A stretch of DNA of 8,348 nt from Lentzea sp. (GTDB lineage: Bacteria > Actinomycetota > Actinomycetes > Mycobacteriales > Pseudonocardiaceae): contig JASLAV010001283.1 of assembly GCA_030146905.1 (NCBI GenBank), forward strand, positions 1-8,348, read 5' to 3'. The notes below the pieces were generated by a model. The model had not been told where the DNA came from. It searched no databases and was given only the letters and a program-made list of their open reading frames with translations. Of this stretch, positions 1 to 6,932 are shown one piece after another. The position numbers and the translations under genes are program-made. Positions within the stretch are counted from its first letter, which is position 1, and every line of letters begins with the position of its first letter.

Positions 1-684
1 TGGACCGTCTTCGGGCTTCCCAACGCCCTCCTGGCCGGCGACGCGCTGCTAACCGCGGCCACGTCGGTGCTGCTCGACTCCGACGGCGCCGACCCGCGGT
101 CGGCGACAGCCGGGCTGATGACCGCGACCCAGCGGATGATCACCGGCCAGACCGCGGACATCGACTTCGAACGGCGTCGGGACGTGACCCTCGCCGAGTG
201 CATGCGCATGGCCGGCGACAAGACCGGAGCGCTGCTGTCCTGCGCGTGCTCGCTCGGTGCCGCGCTGGTCGGTGCGGACTCCGCGCTGGTCCAGCGGCTG
301 GCCGCGTTCGGTGAGCACGTCGGACTCGCCTTCCAGCTGGTGGACGACCTTCTCGGCATCTGGGGCGACCCCGCGACCACGGGAAAGCCCGCGGGCGCGG
401 ATCTGCTCGCCAGGAAGAAGTCGCTGCCGGTGGTGGCGGCCCTGCAATCGGCGTCCTCGACCGAGCTGGAGGAGCTGTACTCGCGCGAGGAGCCGCTGAC
501 CGAGGCGGACGTCGCGCGTGCGGCTGCCCTGGTCGAACGTGACGGAGGCCGGGAATGGGCTCTTCACGAGGCGACCCGCCAGATCGGTGCCGCACGCGAG
601 TGTCTCGCCGCCGCGGACGTCCCGCGAGAGGTCGGCGTCGACCTGGCGCAGATCGCCTCGTTCGTCGTCGGCCGAGAGTTCTGA
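1..684 (+). CDS. Trans-polyprenyl diphosphate synthase, 5'-truncated by window edge
   Basis: This head-to-tail isoprenyl diphosphate synthase condenses isopentenyl diphosphate with an allylic diphosphate to give a linear precursor such as farnesyl, geranylgeranyl or geranylfarnesyl diphosphate. The frame is open from base 1, and 227 residues are visible of a family that is usually about 340-370. Visible landmarks, numbered in the fragment, are FG near 4-5 and LAGDALL (11-17), the GQ pair (49-50), the KT pair (74-75), the second aspartate-rich motif FQLVDDLLGIWGD (111-123), and the RKKSLP stretch (138-143). All are typical of actinobacterial trans-polyprenyl synthases. The first DDxxD motif and the residues before it, which largely set chain length, lie upstream of the window, so product length cannot be called. 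The stop overlaps the next start by one base (TGATG), indicating translational coupling. Family assignment is secure; substrate and product are not. Confidence 0.93.
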   Translation, partial: WTVFGLPNALLAGDALLTAATSVLLDSDGADPRSATAGLMTATQRMITGQTADIDFERRRDVTLAECMRMAGDKTGALLSCACSLGAALVGADSALVQRLAAFGEHVGLAFQLVDDLLGIWGDPATTGKPAGADLLARKKSLPVVAALQSASSTELEELYSREEPLTEADVARAAALVERDGGREWALHEATRQIGAARECLAAADVPREVGVDLAQIASFVVGREF

Positions 685-2096
685 TGCCCGCTGGGAAGGC
701 GGTCGTCGCCGTGGTCGCCGTAGCGGCCGGCGTGGCCGCCATGAACCAGACCCTGGTGGTTCCTCTGCTCGGCACTCTGCCCACCCTGCTGGGCGCGGGC
801 GTCGCCGGCACCTCCTGGGTGGTCACGGCCGCGTTGCTGAGCGGTGCGGTGACCAGCCCCGTCATCGGCAGGCTCGGTGACCTCTACGGCAAGAAGCGCC
901 TGGTGCTGGTCGTGCTCGGTCTGGTGACGGCGGGCTCGTTGCTGTGCGCGGTCTCCAGCTCGTTGACCCCGATGGTCGTCGGCCGGACGCTGCAGGGCGT
1001 CGGCGTCGGCCTGGTACCGCTGGGGATCAGCCTGCTGCGGGACGCCCTGTCCGCGTCGCGGCTCAGCGCCGCGGTCGGGCTGACCTCCTCCGCGCAGGGC
1101 ATCGGTGCGGCGGCCGGGATCCCCGTGGCCGCCGCCGTGGCCCAGTTCGCGCAGTGGCGCGTGCTGTTCTGGGTGACCGCCGCGGTGACCGCCGTGCTCG
1201 GGCTGGTGATGGCCCGGCTGGTCCCGTCCACCCCGCCGCGGGCCGTCGGACGGTTCGACGGCGTCGGCGCGTTCGGCCTCACCGCCGGCCTGACGGCGTT
1301 GCTGCTGGCGATCACCTACGGAGGGGACTGGGGCTGGCTGCACACCCCGACCCTGCTCCTGGTCGTCACGGGGGTGGCGGTGCTGGTGCTGTGGGGTGCG
1401 TGGGAACGGCGGGTGACGAGCCCGCTGGTCGACCTCGCGACCGCGGCGCGCCGGCCCGTGTTGCTGGTGAACATCACCTCTGTCCTGGTGGGCTTCGCCC
1501 TCTACGCCCAGATCCTGTTGGTGCCGCAGCTGCTGCAACTGCCGGTGGACACCGGCTACGGACTCGGCCTCCCGATGGTCCACGTAGGACTGTTGATGCT
1601 GCCGCCAGGACTGGCGATGATGGCCGCGGCGGCGTTCGGTGCGCCGGTCTCCGCGCACCGCGGCCCGCGGTTCTCACTGCTGCTGGGCATCGTGCTGATC
1701 GGCATCGGCTACGTGGTCTGCCTCGCGAGGATGGACTCGGCCACGTGGCTGGTGATCGGCACCGTGATCACGAACGGCGGCGTCGGCTTCGCTTTCGGGG
1801 CGATCCCGCTGCTGATCATGGCCGCTGTGCCGCCCGAGGAGACCGGGGTGGCCAACGGCGTGAACGCGCTCATGCGCGCCATCGGCACCGCGCTCTCCGG
1901 CGCTGTGGTCGGTGCCGTCGTCGCCGGGCTGAGCATGTCGTACGGAGCAGCGACGGTCCCTCAGCGTGATGCCTTCGTACTCATCGCGGTGGTGGGGCTG
2001 GCCGGCGCGGTCCTCGCCGTGGTGACCGCCACCGCCGTTCCCGACGGACCGCGCCGCGACTCTCCACTGCGGACGAACAGGAAGACGATCTCATGA
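684..2096 (+). CDS. MFS transporter, DHA2 (EmrB/QacA-like) family, probable product exporter
   Basis: A proton-coupled efflux protein of the cytoplasmic membrane, 470 residues long, which suits the 14-helix DHA2 drug/H+ antiporter group. The frame stays open upstream to 555, but the ATG at 684 is chosen because it gives a hydrophobic N-terminus and shares one base with the preceding stop. Motif A is clear (GRLGDLYGKKR, 62-72), followed by a motif B-like stretch with R101 and G105, and a motif C-like glycine-rich helix (about 139-155) ending in the usual WR pair near 158-159. Helix 1 has MNQT where DHA2 proteins often carry an aspartate, so proton coupling may rely on other residues. Hydrophobic segments continue to the C-terminus. 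Its place among terpenoid enzymes suggests export of, or self-resistance to, the cluster product (inference). It ends in a 4-base ATGA overlap with the P450 gene. Confidence 0.9.
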   Translation: MPAGKAVVAVVAVAAGVAAMNQTLVVPLLGTLPTLLGAGVAGTSWVVTAALLSGAVTSPVIGRLGDLYGKKRLVLVVLGLVTAGSLLCAVSSSLTPMVVGRTLQGVGVGLVPLGISLLRDALSASRLSAAVGLTSSAQGIGAAAGIPVAAAVAQFAQWRVLFWVTAAVTAVLGLVMARLVPSTPPRAVGRFDGVGAFGLTAGLTALLLAITYGGDWGWLHTPTLLLVVTGVAVLVLWGAWERRVTSPLVDLATAARRPVLLVNITSVLVGFALYAQILLVPQLLQLPVDTGYGLGLPMVHVGLLMLPPGLAMMAAAAFGAPVSAHRGPRFSLLLGIVLIGIGYVVCLARMDSATWLVIGTVITNGGVGFAFGAIPLLIMAAVPPEETGVANGVNALMRAIGTALSGAVVGAVVAGLSMSYGAATVPQRDAFVLIAVVGLAGAVLAVVTATAVPDGPRRDSPLRTNRKTIS

Positions 2097-3256
2097 CCGA
2101 ACCGAAGGTGTCCCCGATCGCGGCCCGCGCTGCCGGCTGCCCGTTCGACCCGGCTCCCGAGTTGTCCGAGGCACTCCAGGACGACGCGCTGCGACGTTGT
2201 CCCGTGCCCAGTCCGATGGGCGAGTTCGACGCCGTGGTGGTCACCCGGTACCAGGACGCGCGGGCCGTGCTCGGCTCCGACCGGCTGCGGATGGGCGGCG
2301 CCATGCCGTTCCAGCCGGGCAACCTGATGAGCTACGACGGCGAGGACCACACCCGCCTGCGGCGCATGCTCACCGGGTCGTTCACGACGAAGCGGGCGCG
2401 GGAGCTGCGGCCGATGATCGAGGGCGTGGTCGAGGACGCCCTGGACGGGCTGGAGAAGGCCGGCCCCGGCGCGGATCTGGTCACGCACTTCAGCATGCCC
2501 ATTCCGACGCAGGTGATCTGCGCGCTCCTCGGCGTGCCGTACGAGGACCGCGAGGAGTTCCAGCGCCGGACCGAGGCCGTGCTGGACGTCAACTCGAGCT
2601 TCGAGGAGCAGATGCGAGCCGTGGCCGAGGTGAACGCCTACATGGCGGTCCTCGTCGCACGCCACCGCGAGGAGCCGGGGGACAACCTGCTGGGCGGCAT
2701 CGTGCGTGAGCACGGCGCCGCGCTGACCGACGACGAGCTCGCCGGAATCGGCAACATGCTGCTCATCGCCGGGCACGAGACGATCTCCAGCACGCTCGCC
2801 GCGAGTGTCGCCCTGCTGCTGCGCCATCCCGATCAGCTCGCGATCGTCCGCGACGAGCCCGACGCGATCGACGGCGCGGTGGAAGAACTGCTGCGCTACT
2901 GCTCGCCGGCCACGATCCTCCCACGCCGGGCCGCCGGCGAGATCCAGGTGCGGGACCAGGTGATCCGAGAGGGTGAGTTCGTGGTGGTGTCCGCGCTCAC
3001 CGCCAACCGGGACCTCGAGTCCGGCCAGGAGCTGGATCGGCTGGACGTGCGCCGCCCGTTGCTCGGACACCTCGCCTTCGGCTTCGGCCCGCACCAGTGC
3101 CTCGGTCGTCAGTTGGCGCGCATGGAACTGCGCGTCGCTTTGCCGGCCCTGTTGAACCGGTTCCCGGAGCTGCGGTCCGCCGTGGCGGCGGACGAGGTGG
3201 ACTACCGGACGACCTCGCTGGTCTTCGGGGTGAACTCCCTGCCGGTCACGTGGTGA
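2093..3256 (+). CDS. Cytochrome P450 monooxygenase (bacterial class I)
   Basis: A soluble haem monooxygenase of 387 residues, within the usual 390-410 range of actinomycete P450s. It probably hydroxylates or otherwise oxidises the terpenoid scaffold. Key motifs are the C-helix HTRLR (86-90), the I-helix oxygen-activation motif AGHET (226-230), the K-helix ExxR (E265-R268), and the haem-ligand loop FGFGPHQCLG (329-338) with Cys336 as thiolate ligand. The meander after ANRD (304-307) is unusual: the common NRDPxxF pattern reads NRDLESG, so the conserved proline and phenylalanine are missing, although spacing is kept. The start is the ATG overlapping the transporter stop (ATGA). The ferredoxin gene begins inside its own stop codon, which indicates the redox partner. 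No ferredoxin reductase is present in the window. Substrate and site of oxidation cannot be read from sequence; assignment to a named CYP family was not attempted. Confidence 0.96.
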   Translation: MTEPKVSPIAARAAGCPFDPAPELSEALQDDALRRCPVPSPMGEFDAVVVTRYQDARAVLGSDRLRMGGAMPFQPGNLMSYDGEDHTRLRRMLTGSFTTKRARELRPMIEGVVEDALDGLEKAGPGADLVTHFSMPIPTQVICALLGVPYEDREEFQRRTEAVLDVNSSFEEQMRAVAEVNAYMAVLVARHREEPGDNLLGGIVREHGAALTDDELAGIGNMLLIAGHETISSTLAASVALLLRHPDQLAIVRDEPDAIDGAVEELLRYCSPATILPRRAAGEIQVRDQVIREGEFVVVSALTANRDLESGQELDRLDVRRPLLGHLAFGFGPHQCLGRQLARMELRVALPALLNRFPELRSAVAADEVDYRTTSLVFGVNSLPVTW

Positions 3257-3531
3257 GCCGCGAAGTGGAGGTCGAGGTCGACGGGACCAGGTGCATGGCG
3301 ATCGGGAACTGTGCCGCGAGCGCACCGGCCGTCTTCGACCAGAGCGAGGACGACGGCACCGTGGTCCTGCTCGACCCGAGCCCTCCTCCGCATGAGCACG
3401 AACGGGTGCGCGAGGCGGCACTGATGTGTCCGGTCTCGGCGATTTCCTTCAACGAGAACGCTCCCACCCGCCCCCGGCGGGTGACCGTCGCGGGCGAGAG
3501 CCGCCCTGACCTCGGAGGTAGCAATGTTTGA
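3253..3531 (+). CDS. 3Fe-4S ferredoxin, partner of the preceding P450
   Basis: A 92-residue electron carrier that would pass electrons from a ferredoxin reductase to the P450. It has three cluster cysteines: C14 and C20 in CMAIGNC and C59 in MCPVSAI. The position of the fourth ligand of a 4Fe-4S site is Ile17, so a [3Fe-4S] cluster is expected, as in the small ferredoxins that serve actinomycete P450s. The frame is open from 3097, but the GTG at 3253 is preferred: it overlaps the P450 stop (GTGA), and the protein then starts a few residues before the first beta strand, as usual for the family (about 62-70 residues). A tail of about 26 residues after NEN, rich in Arg and Pro, extends past the normal end and overlaps the next gene by 8 bases. 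The tail's function is unknown. Family call is firm; partnership is inferred from adjacency. Confidence 0.93.
   Translation: MSREVEVEVDGTRCMAIGNCAASAPAVFDQSEDDGTVVLLDPSPPPHEHERVREAALMCPVSAISFNENAPTRPRRVTVAGESRPDLGGSNV
3514..3518 (+). promoter_or_regulatory. Ribosome binding site of the FAD monooxygenase gene
   Basis: GGAGG lies five bases before the ATG at 3524, inside the last codons of the ferredoxin gene. It is one of the strongest Shine-Dalgarno matches in the operon and supports the ATG at 3524 as the start. Confidence 0.75.
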
Positions 3532-5332
3532 CGCGGAGGTGCCGGTTCTCGTCGTCGGCGGAGGTGGCTGCGGGCTCGCCGCGTCGGTGTTCCTGTCCGA
3601 TGCCGGCGTGCGCCATCTGCTGGTGGAACGCCGCGAGTCGACCTCGGTCCTGCCGAGGGCGCACTACCTGAACCAACGGACGATGGAGATCCTGCGACAG
3701 CACGGCATCGCGGACGACGTCTACCGGATCAGTTGCCCCCTCGAGAACATGAGTGAGGTCGTCTGGCGCACCACGCTGGCCGGGGACGGTCCCCTCGACG
3801 CGCAGAACCTGTATCGGATGGACGCCTTCGGCGGCTTCGGTACCGCCGCGCCGTACGCGGCCGACAGTCCCTGCCCCTCCACGAACCTGCCGCAACACCG
3901 CCTGGAACCCGTGCTGTTGCGGCACGCGCAGGAGCGGGCGCCGACGAGCCTGTTGTTCAACCACGCGCTGGAGGAGTTCGAACAGGACGCGGAAGGCGTG
4001 ACAGCGCGGGTCAGGGACAGGGCGACCGGGGAGGTGCGCACCGTCCGCGCACGGTATCTCCTGGCAGCCGACGGCGGTCGTCTTGTCGGCGCGTCGCTCG
4101 GCGTGCCCATGGACGCCATCAGTGGCGGGTTCAGCATCCTCTCGGTCCACTTCAGCGCCGACCTGTCCCGGTGGTGGCCTGGCGACTCGGTGCTGATGAC
4201 CCACCTCATCAGCAGCGAAGGCGAGGTGTCGATCATCGTGGCCGCGGGACCGCGGTGGGGCCTCGCCTGTGAGGAGTGGGCACTTCACCTGCGGATGCCG
4301 CCGGGAGGGACCGAGAACGTCCTCGACCCCGCGGCCCTCACAGCGCGGCTGCGCGCACTGTTGAAGCTGCCCGACGACGTGGACCTGACGGTGCACCGAG
4401 CGACCGAGTACCGCCCGGAGGCCGTCGTCGCCCACTCGTTCCAGGTAGGCAGGGTGTTCCTGGCCGGCGACGCCGCGCACAGGCAGCCGCCGGCGACCGG
4501 ACTGGGCCTGAACACGGCCATCCAGGACGCGCACAACATCGCTTGGAAGCTCGGGATCGTGCTCGGTGGTCAGGCCGGTGCGGAGCTGGTGGACACCTAC
4601 GAGGCCGAGCGCTTGCCGGTGGCACGGCGCAACGTGAGCTGGTCGATGGCGTGCTTGCGCAACTACGGGGCGTTGTTCGCGAGTCTCGGAGTGGTGCCCG
4701 GTCAGCCGGAGGCCACCGCGGCCGGCTTGCGCGAGCTGCTCTCCGACACACCGATGGGAGAAACCCGCCGGACGGTGGTGCGCGAGGTGTTCAGCACGCA
4801 ACGGATCGAGTACCAAGCGCACGACATCGAGCTGGGGCACCACTACCCGGAGGGAGCGGTGGTGCCGGACGGCACCGCGCCGCCACCCCGCGATCCGATG
4901 GGGTCGGCTTACCACCCGGTCACCCGGCCGGGGCACCGGTTGCCGCACGCGTGGCTCCGCCTGGGTGACACCCGCGTATCCACATTGGACCTCGTCGGGC
5001 GTAACGGCGGCTTCGTGCTGATCACCGGAGCACTGGGCGAGGCGTGGACGGTCGCGGCGAAGAAGGTCGCGGACCGCTACCGGGTCGCCCTGACCGTGGT
5101 CGCGGTCGGGACCGAAGCCGCCGGGACACGTTACCGGGACATCGATGGGATCTGGACGGCAGTGCGCGGGACGGACGCCGACGGTGCGGTGCTGGTGCGC
5201 CCGGACAACCACGTTGCCTGGCGCAGCGACGTCGCGAGCGAGCACCCCGAAAAGGACCTGGACGCGGTGTTCCGGCGGTTGTTGCACCAGCAGGGTTCGG
5301 CAGGGGGTGCTGATGACCTCCGACAAGGGTGA
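3524..5332 (+). CDS. FAD-dependent monooxygenase, TfdB/phenol-hydroxylase-like (group A)
   Basis: A 602-residue single-component flavoprotein of the PHBH superfamily, which uses NAD(P)H and O2 to hydroxylate aromatic rings or, in some members, to epoxidise alkenes. The N-terminal Rossmann motif is VGGGGCGLAAS (11-21), with E35 at the end of beta strand 2 to bind ribose. The DG motif is AADGGR (181-186), although the serine usually found right after it is missing and this loop looks one residue short. The GD motif GRVFLAGDAAH (309-319) is followed by GLGLNTAIQDAHNIAWKL (326-343), the pattern of 2,4-dichlorophenol 6-monooxygenase-like proteins. The C-terminus (about 475-570, ending LVRPDNHVAWR) matches the thioredoxin-like domain of aromatic hydroxylases. 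Total length agrees with TfdB-type enzymes (near 600). Family context favours an aromatic substrate, which would make the product a meroterpenoid. Epoxidation of a prenyl chain, the job of PHBH-fold partners of fungal membrane cyclases, is the alternative. Confidence 0.93.
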   Translation: MFDAEVPVLVVGGGGCGLAASVFLSDAGVRHLLVERRESTSVLPRAHYLNQRTMEILRQHGIADDVYRISCPLENMSEVVWRTTLAGDGPLDAQNLYRMDAFGGFGTAAPYAADSPCPSTNLPQHRLEPVLLRHAQERAPTSLLFNHALEEFEQDAEGVTARVRDRATGEVRTVRARYLLAADGGRLVGASLGVPMDAISGGFSILSVHFSADLSRWWPGDSVLMTHLISSEGEVSIIVAAGPRWGLACEEWALHLRMPPGGTENVLDPAALTARLRALLKLPDDVDLTVHRATEYRPEAVVAHSFQVGRVFLAGDAAHRQPPATGLGLNTAIQDAHNIAWKLGIVLGGQAGAELVDTYEAERLPVARRNVSWSMACLRNYGALFASLGVVPGQPEATAAGLRELLSDTPMGETRRTVVREVFSTQRIEYQAHDIELGHHYPEGAVVPDGTAPPPRDPMGSAYHPVTRPGHRLPHAWLRLGDTRVSTLDLVGRNGGFVLITGALGEAWTVAAKKVADRYRVALTVVAVGTEAAGTRYRDIDGIWTAVRGTDADGAVLVRPDNHVAWRSDVASEHPEKDLDAVFRRLLHQQGSAGGADDLRQG

Positions 5333-5702
5333 GCTGGTCGTCCGGGCGTTCTTGGGCGCCATGGGGCCGACCCCGGCCGACGTCCGCGCCGCCGTGGACC
5401 GCTACCTGACCGACGACTGCGTGTGGGAGAACCCGGGAGCTCCGGTGTGCCACGGCAGGGAAGCGGTCATGGCCCTGATGCCGGCGGACTTCGCACGACT
5501 CGAGGTCCGGTTCCGCAACGTGGCCACGGTCGCGGACACCGTTCTCGTCGAACGGATCGAGAACATGCTTCGCGTCGACGGCACTCCCATCGCCCGGAAC
5601 CTGAAGGTGATGGGAGCGTTCGAGCTGCGGGGTCCGCGGATCCGCGCCTGGCGCGACTACTTCGACACCACCAACCTCATCTCCGAGCAAGCGGACTGGT
5701 GA
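5313..5702 (+). CDS. Limonene-1,2-epoxide-hydrolase-like (SnoaL-fold) protein
   Basis: A 129-residue protein with the NTF2/SnoaL cone fold, closest in motif pattern to limonene-1,2-epoxide hydrolase (LEH). In LEH from Rhodococcus the active site uses Tyr53, Asn55, Arg99, Asp101 and Asp132 (established). Here the matching places appear to be W38 and N40 (VWEN), R81 and E83 (ERIE), and D115 in the conserved WRDYFD segment (113-118). The Arg, Asn and second Asp are thus kept, Tyr becomes Trp, and the first Asp becomes Glu. This supports an epoxide-opening or acid-base role but leaves open whether it hydrolyses, isomerises or cyclises its substrate. The ATG at 5313 follows GGGGG at 5303-5307 and overlaps the monooxygenase gene by 20 bases; a GTG at 5307 is an alternative start. 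It lies next to the oxygenases likely to supply an epoxide. Confidence 0.85.
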   Translation: MTSDKGELVVRAFLGAMGPTPADVRAAVDRYLTDDCVWENPGAPVCHGREAVMALMPADFARLEVRFRNVATVADTVLVERIENMLRVDGTPIARNLKVMGAFELRGPRIRAWRDYFDTTNLISEQADW

Positions 5703-5704
5703 CC

Positions 5705-6898
5705 ATGACCAACACACGAGTGGACACGACCGAACTCTGCGCCGAGCTCGTGGGCAAGGTCCACGAGCGCGGGCCGGTCCTCGCTTCCGGCGTCGCCCAG
5801 GGAGAACGTGAACGCCGGTTGCCCGACGCCACCGTGGCGGTCATCGACGACCTGCAGCTGAGCCGGTTGTGGACGGCGGGCCGGTACGGCGGGCTGCAGA
5901 CCGATGTCCGCACCCTGAGCGAGGTCACCAAGGCGTTGTCCCACTACTGCCCCTCCACTTCGTGGGTGGTCAACAACATCAACGGGTCGAACCTGCTCGC
6001 CACGAAGTTCCCCGCGCGAGCGCAGGACGAGGTCTTCGGGTCCGATCCCGACGTCAAGCTCGCCTCGGTGTTCGCGGCCGCCGGCACGGCGGTGCGGACC
6101 GCCGGTGGCTATCTGCTCACCGGCAGGTGGCCCTATGCCACGGGCATCCTGCACGACGACTGGACCATCCTGGTCGCGAAGGAGGTCGACCAGGGCGGCG
6201 CACCCGTCGGCGGACTGTCCCTGCTGGTGCCGGTCGCCGAGGTGACGGTCGAGGACACCTGGCACACGGTCGGGATGCGGGCCACCGGGAGCAACACCGT
6301 CGTGCTCGACGGGTTGTTCGTACCCGAGCACCGGGTGATCTCGGGGGAGACCCAGCGCAGCCGGGACAGCGCGACCGACCTGGCGGTGCCCCCTCTGCTC
6401 AGGACCGCCGCGGTCGCCGCCATGGCGGTGATCTGCGCCTCGGTGGTGGTGGGCATCGCCCAAGGCGCGCGAGGGCACGTCATCGAGCGGGCGCCGAGCC
6501 GGGGCGTCGCGCCGTCCGTCTACACCAAACAGACCGACTCCCGCACCTTCGTGTCCGCGCTCGGGAAGACGGCGCTGACCATCGACGCGGCCGAACTGCA
6601 CGTGAACCGGGCCGCCGGCGTCCTGGACGCGGCCGCCGCGGCAGCGGTGCACGTCCCGGACGACGAGCTCCGCCGCATCCGCGGCGACGTCGCGCAGGCG
6701 GCGAACCTGGCGACCGTCGCACTGGACGAGCTGATGTGGTTGCACGGGGCGGGCTCCTTCGCGGAGTCCAGCCCTCTCCAGCAGTTCTGGCGAGACGGCA
6801 ACATCGCCGCCCGCCACGCGATGCTCAACCCCCACATCGGTCGTGAGCTCTACGGGGGCGCGTTCTTCGGCCTAGACCTCATCGTGCCGAGTCTGTGA
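5705..6898 (+). CDS. Group D flavin-dependent monooxygenase (acyl-CoA dehydrogenase fold)
   Basis: A 397-residue protein with the acyl-CoA dehydrogenase fold but the signature of two-component, reduced-flavin monooxygenases such as HsaA, HpaB-C2, DszC/TdsC and XiaF. Such enzymes take FADH2 or FMNH2 from a separate reductase and hydroxylate aromatic or heteroaromatic substrates. Motifs seen are GRWPYATG (140-147) followed by HDDW (150-153), the segment DTWHTVGMRATGS (184-196), VPEHRV (206-211), and the C-terminal FWRDGNIAARHA (361-372). The frame is open from 5423, but residues before 5705 read as the shadow of the preceding gene. The ATG at 5705 starts two bases after that gene's stop. A GTG at 5699 that overlaps the stop (GTGA) is an equally tidy alternative. 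No flavin reductase gene is in the window. XiaF acts in an indolosesquiterpene pathway, so the family has precedent in bacterial terpenoid clusters; the substrate here is unknown. Confidence 0.88.
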   Translation: MTNTRVDTTELCAELVGKVHERGPVLASGVAQGERERRLPDATVAVIDDLQLSRLWTAGRYGGLQTDVRTLSEVTKALSHYCPSTSWVVNNINGSNLLATKFPARAQDEVFGSDPDVKLASVFAAAGTAVRTAGGYLLTGRWPYATGILHDDWTILVAKEVDQGGAPVGGLSLLVPVAEVTVEDTWHTVGMRATGSNTVVLDGLFVPEHRVISGETQRSRDSATDLAVPPLLRTAAVAAMAVICASVVVGIAQGARGHVIERAPSRGVAPSVYTKQTDSRTFVSALGKTALTIDAAELHVNRAAGVLDAAAAAAVHVPDDELRRIRGDVAQAANLATVALDELMWLHGAGSFAESSPLQQFWRDGNIAARHAMLNPHIGRELYGGAFFGLDLIVPSL

Positions 6899-6917
6899 AA
6901 GCCGTGCTGCCGCTCGT

Positions 6918-6924
6918 GAAAGGA
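6918..6924 (+). promoter_or_regulatory. Ribosome binding site that decides the GTG start of the membrane cyclase
   Basis: GAAAGGA lies eight bases before the GTG at 6933, in the 34-base gap after the flavin monooxygenase. The in-frame ATG at 6963 has no comparable purine-rich stretch before it, so the GTG start is preferred. This is the only true gap in the operon. Confidence 0.65.
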
Positions 6925-6932
6925 CGCCGACC

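Noticed and set aside
555..683. Upstream extension of the MFS transporter frame to an ATG at 555
   Set aside because: The extra 43 residues are Arg-rich, lie wholly within the polyprenyl synthase gene and have no transporter character. The ATG at 684 gives a normal N-terminus and a coupled TGATG junction.
1..684. Polyprenyl synthase as cargo of a family 2 encapsulin shell
   Set aside because: Related synthases are encapsulin cargo in some actinomycetes, but no shell gene is in the window, the cargo-loading N-terminus is not visible, and the context is a biosynthetic operon.
3097..3252. Longer 144-residue version of the ferredoxin starting inside the P450 gene
   Set aside because: The extension is out-of-frame P450 sequence. 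The GTG at 3253 gives the normal ferredoxin N-terminus.
1961..3421. Long open frame on the - strand opposite the P450 and ferredoxin
   Set aside because: Antisense shadow of two genes with unmistakable motifs; no domain of its own.
3449..5362. Long open frame on the - strand (637 codons) opposite the FAD monooxygenase
   Set aside because: It is the usual high-GC antisense shadow of a real gene. Its translation is rich in Arg, His, Gln and Gly without any domain, and the + strand frame has clear FAD motifs.
5423..5704. Longer version of the group D monooxygenase starting inside the LEH-like gene
   Set aside because: The added 94 residues are a low-complexity shadow frame; homology features begin after the start at 5705.
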